Source of the DNA: Novosphingobium rosa NBRC 15208
GTDB taxonomy: Bacteria; Pseudomonadota; Alphaproteobacteria; Sphingomonadales; Sphingomonadaceae
Direction: 5' to 3'
DNA: 37,639 nt
NCBI RefSeq assembly: GCF_001598555.1
Contig: NZ_BCZE01000070.1
Location: 1-37,639 of the forward strand
Below are positions 32,466 through 37,639 of this stretch, one piece after another. The translations under genes were made by a program, and so were the position numbers. Below the pieces are notes generated by a model, which was not told the origin of the DNA, did no database searches, and was given only the letters and a program-made list of their open reading frames with translations. Position 1 is the first letter of the stretch. Every line of letters begins with the position of its first letter.

Positions 32466-33608
32466 CTAAAGCGCGGCCTCATAAAGACGATAGGCATCCT
32501 CCCGGGTGATCGCGACAGGATTGTTCTTGAGCAGGCGCTGTTGCTTCATCGCCTCATCGGACAGGAGATCCAGCTGGTCCCGTCGTACGCCGACCGAGGA
32601 CAGGCCCATCACCAGTCCGCTTCCCTCGATCAGGCGCTCCAGGCTGGCGATCAGCCCTTGCGCCTTGGCCTGCTCTCCCAATCCGGCAAGGGCGGGATCG
32701 AGCAAAACGCCAAGCTCAGCATAAAGCGCCCTGGCGCCCGGCATGTTGAAGGTCAGAACATGGGTCAGCATCAGGGCGTTCGAAAGGCCGTGGGGGACAT
32801 GGAAATGCCCGCCAAGAGGATAGGCCAGGGCATGAACCCCGCCCACCGGTGCGTTCGCAAAAGCCACGCCCGCCAGATGGGCGCCCAGCAGCATGGCCTC
32901 GCGGGCCGTGATGTTGCCGGGCTCCTCGCAGGCGGTGAGCAGATGGGTGGAGAGCAGGAGCAGGGCCTGCCGCGCGAGCATGTCCGACAGCGGATTTTTC
33001 AGGATGGCCGATGTATAGGCCTCTATCGCATGCACCATGGCATCGATTCCGGTGGCCGCCGTGGCCGATCGTGGCAGGCCGACAGTCAGCTCGGGATCCA
33101 GCACGGCCCAGTCCGGCAAGAGCTGACGGCTGCTGACACCGCGCTTTTCGCCTCCGGCAACGGTGACAATCGTGACCGGCGTTGCTTCCGAGCCGGTGCC
33201 CGCTGTCGTCGGGACCAGTGCCAGAGGCAGGCGCATGTCGGTGGCGAGGCCAACACCCCAGATCCGATCGAGCGAATCCCCGGACCGGGCGAGATAGGCG
33301 ACCAGCTTGGCCACATCCATCGGGCTGCCGCCGCCAAAGCCGATCACGCATTCGGCCGCGGCCTCCATGGCGGTGGAAACCGCGCTCAACACGGTTTCGC
33401 GAGAGGGATCGGCTTCGACAGCATCGAAGATGGTCACCTCCCTGCCTGCCGCCACAAGGGCCGCCAGCGGCGCGTCGAGCAATCCGGCCCGGCGCACACC
33501 CGGATCGGTGACGATCAGCATGCGGCGATGGGGCAGCATCTCCGCCAGATCGCAGGCGCTGCCCGCGCCCATCCGCAAGGTGGGGCCATAATGGAAATCA
33601 AATCGCAT
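32466..33608 (-). CDS. Iron-containing (group III) alcohol dehydrogenase
   Basis: A 380-residue NAD(P)-dependent dehydrogenase/reductase. N-terminal nucleotide domain with CVIGFGGGSPMDVAKLVAYL and VPTTAGTGSEATP. Metal ligands are seen in GIDAMVHAIEAY (Asp and His) and GGVHALAYPLGGHFHVPHGLSNA (two His 14 residues apart), as in FucO. The His four residues after the first of these in FucO is Tyr here, which is common in the maleylacetate-reductase-like relatives. GGAGGG lies upstream of ATG 33608. It is last in the IclR operon, 39 bases after the thioesterase. It may reduce or oxidise a small aldehyde/alcohol, such as an aldehyde released by the aldolase. Confidence 0.92.
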   Translation of the reverse strand: MRFDFHYGPTLRMGAGSACDLAEMLPHRRMLIVTDPGVRRAGLLDAPLAALVAAGREVTIFDAVEADPSRETVLSAVSTAMEAAAECVIGFGGGSPMDVAKLVAYLARSGDSLDRIWGVGLATDMRLPLALVPTTAGTGSEATPVTIVTVAGGEKRGVSSRQLLPDWAVLDPELTVGLPRSATAATGIDAMVHAIEAYTSAILKNPLSDMLARQALLLLSTHLLTACEEPGNITAREAMLLGAHLAGVAFANAPVGGVHALAYPLGGHFHVPHGLSNALMLTHVLTFNMPGARALYAELGVLLDPALAGLGEQAKAQGLIASLERLIEGSGLVMGLSSVGVRRDQLDLLSDEAMKQQRLLKNNPVAITREDAYRLYEAAL

Positions 33609-33647
33609 GGTGCAGTCCCTCCATCATGGAGAAGCCGGGTTGCCCTG

Positions 33648-34088
33648 TCAGCCTTCCGCCGTCAGTTGCTTGAGGAAGCTGCGGATCTTTTCGGGGATCG
33701 GGCAGGATTTGCGTGTGTCGCGTGCCACATAGACATGGACGAAATGGCCTTCTGCTGTCGAAAATTCGCTCCCTTGCGTGAAGAGGCCAAGTTCATAACG
33801 GACGCTGGAGGTGCCGATATGGGCAACCCTCAGCCCGATTTCGATCGCAGAGGGAAAGGCCACCGGTGCAAAATAGCGGCAGCCGGTTTCGACAACCAGG
33901 CCGATCTCCGCGCTTTTCTCCACATCGAGCAGATCTGCCTTGACGAGAAGCTGATTCACCGCCGTGTCGAAGAAGGAATAATAGACGACGTTGTTGACAT
34001 GGCCATAAACGTCATTGTCCATCCATCGGGTCGTCAAGGACACGAAGGCCTTGAAGGCATCGCGCGTCGATCCCTTGCTTGTTGTCAT
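33648..34088 (-). CDS. Acyl-CoA thioesterase, 4-hydroxybenzoyl-CoA thioesterase family
   Basis: A 146-residue hotdog-fold thioesterase. The active-site signature is TRWMDNDVYGHVNNVVYYSFFDTAVN (Asp-x-x-Gly-His-x-Asn). RYFAPVAFPSAIEIGLRVAHIGTSSVRYE and EGHFVHVYVARDTRKSCPIP complete the fold. CGGAGA precedes ATG 34088. It sits between the flavodoxin-like oxidoreductase and the alcohol dehydrogenase genes, with gaps of 52 and 39 bases. It would release a free acid from an acyl-CoA in the pathway; the acyl group is unknown. Confidence 0.92.
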   Translation of the reverse strand: MTTSKGSTRDAFKAFVSLTTRWMDNDVYGHVNNVVYYSFFDTAVNQLLVKADLLDVEKSAEIGLVVETGCRYFAPVAFPSAIEIGLRVAHIGTSSVRYELGLFTQGSEFSTAEGHFVHVYVARDTRKSCPIPEKIRSFLKQLTAEG

Positions 34089-34140
34089 GGCGGTGATCTC
34101 CGGTGATGGGGGCGCCTGGTTGAGCCCATAGGCCCGCAGG

Positions 34141-34863
34141 TCAGACCTGCGATGTCCAGCTGCGATCGCCGATCGAGTCCAGCAACTGGCGGGGAGAGGG
34201 CAAGGGTGTACTCTCGATCGGATCGTGGAGCAGGCTGCGGATGCGCGCCCGCAGAGTGGCGATCTGCTCGTCCCGCGCTGCCGCGTCGATGCGGGGCGCG
34301 CTGTAGCAGACCAGAGGCGCGTTCAGCTCATAGCCCAGATAGCCCAGAAACAGCTGCTGTATGGGCCAGAGCACCGTTTCCATGGCGCCATATTCGCCCT
34401 CGTCGGAGAAGCGGCGGGCGCTTCCTCCCGTCGTCACGCTCAGAAGGCTGCGGCGGCCCTGGAACAGGCCCGTGGCAAAGCGCGTGCCATCCGCATAGGT
34501 TACGCCATAGGCGCAGACGCGGTCGATCCAGCCTTTCAGAATGGCCGGTGGGCCGCCCCACCAGATCGGGAATTGCAGCATCAGACAATCGGCCCAGCGC
34601 AGCTTCTCCTGTTCCTGCGCGATCTCGCGCGAGAAGCCATCCTTGAGCGCGGCGGCGCGCTGTTCGGATTGGTAATGGAACTGCCCGGGCGTTTCCAGAA
34701 CCAGAAAGTCCTGCGGGCCGCCCACCGCGCCAAAGCCCGAGGCATAGAGGTCGGAAATCTGCACCTCATGCCCAAGCGCGACCGCCTCCTGCGCCGCAGC
34801 ATCACGCAGGGCGGCGTTAAAGGAGGTGGGCGAGGGATGGGCATAAACGATCAGCAGCTTCAT
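34141..34863 (-). CDS. NAD(P)H-dependent flavodoxin-fold oxidoreductase (NQO/MdaB-like)
   Basis: A 240-residue FMN/FAD quinone or nitro-compound reductase. Seen: KLLIVYAHPSPTSFNAALRDAA at the N-terminus (flavin phosphate loop), LMLQFPIWWGGPPAILKGWIDRVCAYGVTYADG, and RSLLSVTTGGSARRFSDEGEYGAMETVLWPIQQLFLGYLG. AGGAG precedes ATG 34863. It is in an operon behind the IclR gene (110 bases) and ahead of the thioesterase. The likely role is two-electron quinone reduction during aromatic or quinonoid catabolism, by inference from family. Confidence 0.92.
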   Translation of the reverse strand: MKLLIVYAHPSPTSFNAALRDAAAQEAVALGHEVQISDLYASGFGAVGGPQDFLVLETPGQFHYQSEQRAAALKDGFSREIAQEQEKLRWADCLMLQFPIWWGGPPAILKGWIDRVCAYGVTYADGTRFATGLFQGRRSLLSVTTGGSARRFSDEGEYGAMETVLWPIQQLFLGYLGYELNAPLVCYSAPRIDAAARDEQIATLRARIRSLLHDPIESTPLPSPRQLLDSIGDRSWTSQV

Positions 34864-34973
34864 GGCTGTTTCTCCTGTTGCCAGACGATCGTGGCGGGGA
34901 CAGGCCCGTCAGCCCCGCAAGCGAGCGGTGCGCGCAACCTTGTCACCACGATGCGTCCTTCCGGTGAGTCGGC

Positions 34974-35768
34974 TCATGCGTTGATCGCGGTGGCCTTCTC
35001 TGTTTTGACATGGCCCAGATTGGCCGAAACGCGCTGGGCCGCGGCAAGCAGCGCCTCGGCCACATCGGGATCGACCGCGCGCGGGAGATTCTGGATCAGG
35101 CCCACAACGGCAATCGTGCCGACGCAATCGCCACTTTCATCATAGACCGGCGCGGCGACGGCATTGAGCCCAAGTGCCAGCTCCTCTGGCGCATCGGCCC
35201 ATCCTGTCAGGCGGACCTGGGCGATCTTGGCGTCCAGCTCGTTCCAATCCATGATCGTATAGGGGGTGTTCTGCTCGACCTTTTGCCGGCGGGCATAGGT
35301 CATGAGCGAAGGCGCCCCGAAAGCAAGCGCCGCCCGGCCCTGCGCCGAACTGTGCAAGGACAATTCGCTGCCCGGCCGCACGCCGATCTGCAAGGCGGAT
35401 TTGGCCATCAGCGTGCTTAACACGATCACGCTGCGCGCCCGTACCGCCGACACCACCACCGAAAGCCCGGTTTCCTCGCGCAGCCATTGCGCCACCTCCT
35501 CCGAGGCGGATCGCAGGTCGATCCGGTTGCTCGAAAGCTGGGCGAGCAGCTGACACTGAATGCCCAGCCGATAGCGCGACGTGCGGGCGTTCTGCGCCAG
35601 ATAGTTGCGCTCCACCAGCGTCTGGAGGTGGCGGAACACGGTCGCCTTGGTTAGGCCCAGCCTGACCGCCAGTTCCGTGACGCCGATATCCTCTTCCGCG
35701 GAGGCCACCGCTTCGATGACATCCAGCGCCAGGTTGAGGGATTTTACCCCCGATCGATCTTCCGTCAT
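34974..35768 (-). CDS. IclR family transcriptional regulator
   Basis: A 264-residue regulator. An N-terminal winged helix-turn-helix (SLNLALDVIEAVASAEEDIGVTELAVRLGLTKATVFRHLQTLVE) is followed by an effector-binding GAF-like domain with SRYRLG, LREETGLSVVVSAV, HSSAQGRAALAF and GLNAVAAPVYDESGDCVGTIAVVGL. AAGGGGA lies before ATG 35768. A short palindrome GCCGATACATCGGC (35848-35861) lies upstream. IclR proteins of catabolic clusters bind inverted repeats near the genes they control. The CGTAT-N9-ATACG sites at 32268-32374 and 36933-36951 are the natural candidates. Effector unknown. Confidence 0.93.
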   Translation of the reverse strand: MTEDRSGVKSLNLALDVIEAVASAEEDIGVTELAVRLGLTKATVFRHLQTLVERNYLAQNARTSRYRLGIQCQLLAQLSSNRIDLRSASEEVAQWLREETGLSVVVSAVRARSVIVLSTLMAKSALQIGVRPGSELSLHSSAQGRAALAFGAPSLMTYARRQKVEQNTPYTIMDWNELDAKIAQVRLTGWADAPEELALGLNAVAAPVYDESGDCVGTIAVVGLIQNLPRAVDPDVAEALLAAAQRVSANLGHVKTEKATAINA

Positions 35769-35877
35769 TCCCCTTGCGTATCCCTTTCCATGCCATCACC
35801 GATTTGGCAAACCGGATGGATAGCACAATTTTCCCTTTCGCAGCCCCGCCGATACATCGGCAAGAACAGGGGCCGGA

Positions 35878-36789
35878 TCATGCCTCGCCCGGCATCGGAT
35901 AGTCATCGGCATTGAGTATCCAGCCGGGCTTTTGCGAAAAATCGAGGCGAGGCGGACAGAAGATATCGATCAGCTGATTGGTGCCTGCCCCAATGGCGCG
36001 GGTGGTGTGGATCGCCGGCGGCGGGATCACGGCGGCGGAAGGCGAGCCGCAGAATTCCTTGTCATCCTCGCGCCATGCATGGAGGTCTGTGGTCCAGGGC
36101 CAGCGGATGTAATGCATGAAGCTGCCCTCCAGCGCGAAGGAGCATTGCTCGAAATCATCGTGGAAATGCGGCGACAGCTTGGAGGCGTCGCGCGGCCCCT
36201 CGAAAGCGTCCAACATGTTGATCATCATGGTGGTGCAGCGATAGATGCTGCCGAAACGTCCCGGGCTTGGCGCGACATCGAGCGGATAGGCCCTGATCCG
36301 ATAGCCGTCGCGTGGGGCGGGCCAGCTTTCGAGCGGGGGAATGTTCGGATGAGCCTCGCGATAGGAGGCCTCATTGGCGCAGAGCGCGACAAGATCGGCG
36401 GAGCGCGTCGTCACCAGCCTGATCAGCCGGCCTTCGCGCAGCACGCGGATGGCACTGGCGCCCGGCGGCACGAAAGCCAGTTGGCCGCCCTTCACCACTT
36501 TGGTTTCCCCGCCAGCCGTGATCTCCACCTCGCTGTCGGGGTCGGGCAGCATCAGCGCATATTCGTCGATCTGATCCTGCCGGGTCAGCACGGCGCCCGC
36601 TTTTGCTTCCATGTAATGCAGGACGAAATTCTGGCCGCGAAAATACCAGCTGCGACCTGCGGCATCATCCTGCTGCGGCGGCGAATCATAGAAGCGGCCA
36701 TATTCCGCTGCGGCGAATTGCGTCGCGGCGGGTTTCGGTGATGGCGCAGCCGCGGCCAGCGCCGCACGGGGGTCGGACTGATCGTACAT
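35878..36789 (-). CDS. Bicupin protein, possible metal-dependent enzyme of a catabolic pathway
   Basis: A 303-residue cytoplasmic bicupin. The N-terminal cupin (about residues 60-135, YALMLPDPDSEVEITAGGE, GGQLAFVPPGASAIRVL) lacks metal-ligand histidines. The C-terminal cupin has SPHFHDDFEQCSFALEGSFMHYI (His-x-His and Glu) and PPPAIHTTRAIG (third His), a complete 3-His-1-Glu-type site. Start ATG 36789 follows GAGAGGAGATCAGCG. It is transcribed away from the HpcH/HpaI aldolase, with a shared control region. Not related in sequence to the DUF861 bicupins at 14599 and 24713. Dioxygenase, isomerase or hydrolase activity are all possible. Confidence 0.8.
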   Translation of the reverse strand: MYDQSDPRAALAAAAPSPKPAATQFAAAEYGRFYDSPPQQDDAAGRSWYFRGQNFVLHYMEAKAGAVLTRQDQIDEYALMLPDPDSEVEITAGGETKVVKGGQLAFVPPGASAIRVLREGRLIRLVTTRSADLVALCANEASYREAHPNIPPLESWPAPRDGYRIRAYPLDVAPSPGRFGSIYRCTTMMINMLDAFEGPRDASKLSPHFHDDFEQCSFALEGSFMHYIRWPWTTDLHAWREDDKEFCGSPSAAVIPPPAIHTTRAIGAGTNQLIDIFCPPRLDFSQKPGWILNADDYPMPGEA

Positions 36790-36911
36790 CGCTGATCTCC
36801 TCTCTCACGTGATCCGGCGGGGAACATGCGGGTCACGTTGGCGTTTTGCGATTGTCGTTTCGTAATTCAGAACACGATATTGCCATGCGATACATCTTTG
36901 CGCAATAGGAT

Positions 36912-36940
36912 TTGACAGACGATCCTCGGATTCGTATTGT
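36912..36940 (+). promoter_or_regulatory. Sigma-70-type promoter of the aldolase gene
   Basis: TTGACA (36912-36917), 17-base spacer, TATTGT (36935-36940). Predicted transcription start is near 36947, about 63 bases before the aldolase ATG. The -10 box lies inside the inverted repeat 36933-36951. Confidence 0.65.
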
Positions 36941-36951
36941 TCTGCGAAACG
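36933..36951. promoter_or_regulatory. Operator overlapping the aldolase -10 box
   Basis: CGTAT (36933-36937), nine bases, AAACG (36947-36951): one mismatch to CGTAT-N9-ATACG seen twice at 32268-32374. It covers the -10 box and start point, the usual place for repression. A weaker related half-site, GCGATACAT, lies at about 36887-36895. Confidence 0.55.
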
Positions 36952-37009
36952 GTGTTCCAAAAATAAGCCGCTTTGCGCCAGCGCCGAGAAGCGAGAGGAG
37001 AGTTTTGCG

Positions 37010-37639
37010 ATGCCACAGCCCCGGTCTGTTTCCGCTCACGGGCCTGCGTTCCGCGAAAGGGTGAGGAACGGTACGCCGCTTGTCGGCACCTTTGTGAAGA
37101 CGACATCCGCGCAGACCGTCGAGGTGCTCGGCCATTCCGGCATGGATTTTGTCGTGCTGGATGCCGAACATGCGCCTTTCGGGATCGATACGCTGGATGT
37201 GGCCTCGGGGGCCGCGCGCGCTATCGGTCTGCCTGCACTGGTGCGCATTCCCAATCATGCGCCCGCTTTCATCAACAGTTGCCTCGATATGGGGACCAGC
37301 GGTGTGCTGGTGCCGCACACGCTTTCGGGCGCCGATGCCGAGGGGATCGCCGATGCGGTCAAATATGGTCGCGGCAAGCGGGGCTTTTCGCCATCCGGGC
37401 GGGCGGGCAGCTATGGTCAGGTCGATGCCGCGGCCTATCGCCAAAGCGCCGATGCCGGGAGCAACATCTGGTGCCAGATCGAGGATCGCGCGGCGATGGA
37501 GCGGCTCGATGAGATCGCCGCTGTCGACGATGTGGACTGCCTGTTCATCGGCCCGGCGGATCTGGGCCTTTCGCTCGGCTGCGATGGCCCGAAGGATCCC
37601 CGTCTGGCCGAGGCAATCCGCGCGATTGCCGAGGCGGGG
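37010..37639 (+). CDS. HpcH/HpaI family aldolase, N-terminal part
   Basis: The first 210 residues of a class II pyruvate aldolase that runs off the right edge (usual length about 255). Start ATG 37010 has GAGAGGAG upstream. Seen: LVGTFVKTTSAQTVEVLGHSG, VVLDAEHAPFGIDTL, ALVRIPNH (catalytic Arg), MGTSGVLVPHTLSGADAE, the metal ligand Glu in WCQIEDR, and FIGPADLGLSLG with the metal Asp. Enzymes of this family split 4-hydroxy-2-oxo acids into pyruvate plus an aldehyde. The Fe-alcohol dehydrogenase of the neighbouring operon could handle the aldehyde. Substrate unknown. Confidence 0.9.
   Translation, partial: MPQPRSVSAHGPAFRERVRNGTPLVGTFVKTTSAQTVEVLGHSGMDFVVLDAEHAPFGIDTLDVASGAARAIGLPALVRIPNHAPAFINSCLDMGTSGVLVPHTLSGADAEGIADAVKYGRGKRGFSPSGRAGSYGQVDAAAYRQSADAGSNIWCQIEDRAAMERLDEIAAVDDVDCLFIGPADLGLSLGCDGPKDPRLAEAIRAIAEAG

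Noticed and set aside
1..37639. CRISPR arrays, tRNA/rRNA genes, riboswitches and phage genes
   Set aside because: No regularly spaced repeats, cloverleaf-like genes, known aptamer motifs or phage structural genes were seen on either strand.

Overview
The window is GC-rich alphaproteobacterial DNA. A TonB-dependent receptor at the left edge, an OprB-porin remnant, sphingomonad-style short Lrp and IclR regulators and many catabolic operons point to a Sphingomonadaceae genome such as Novosphingobium or Sphingobium. That assignment is inferred from gene content; there is no rRNA or marker gene to confirm it. Almost all of the sequence is accessory metabolism.

Region 1 (1-7150, minus strand) has the start of a TonB-dependent receptor. 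It is followed by a run of genes read right to left: tandem GNAT acetyltransferase, succinate-semialdehyde dehydrogenase, tartrate/D-malate-type dehydrogenase, class III aminotransferase, Lrp regulator and M20 amidohydrolase. Several of these genes overlap. Region 2 (7444-11110, plus) is a Dpp/Opp-type importer: two permeases and a fused double ATPase. Its likely binding lipoprotein is on the opposite strand at 15373-16902. Region 3 (11344-13873) is a metal-related envelope module: DUF4198 protein, small periplasmic protein, HupE/UreJ-like membrane protein and transmembrane anchor protein. It is followed by a type II HAD hydrolase/bicupin pair (13934-15312).

Region 4 (17207-23912, plus) has a DUF1624-type membrane acyltransferase. 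After it comes a tight operon of a second tandem GNAT, a D-threonine-aldolase-like PLP enzyme, RidA, aldehyde dehydrogenase and an FAD amino-acid oxidase. The operon ends in a strong bidirectional terminator. Region 5 (24013-29190, minus) holds a second HAD/bicupin pair, a PuuB-like FAD oxidase, a threonine-dehydratase-like enzyme and a second M20 amidohydrolase closely related to the first. Regions 1-5 look like one large island for importing and dismantling an amide- or peptide-linked, hydroxylated or D-configured amino compound. The actual substrate cannot be read from the sequence.

Region 6 (29191-31143) is a scrap zone: AT-rich DNA, an OprB porin C-terminal fragment, an internally deleted IS3 element, an unrecognised hydrophobic coding fragment and a second IS3 orfA stub. 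Region 7 (31144-37639) is a second catabolic cluster: amidohydrolase, Fe-dependent alcohol dehydrogenase, thioesterase, flavodoxin-fold oxidoreductase, IclR regulator, bicupin and a divergent HpcH/HpaI aldolase cut by the right edge. Two control regions in this cluster share a CGTAT-N9-ATACG-type inverted repeat. One copy overlaps the -10 box of a good sigma-70 promoter for the aldolase, suggesting a small regulon, probably of the local IclR protein.
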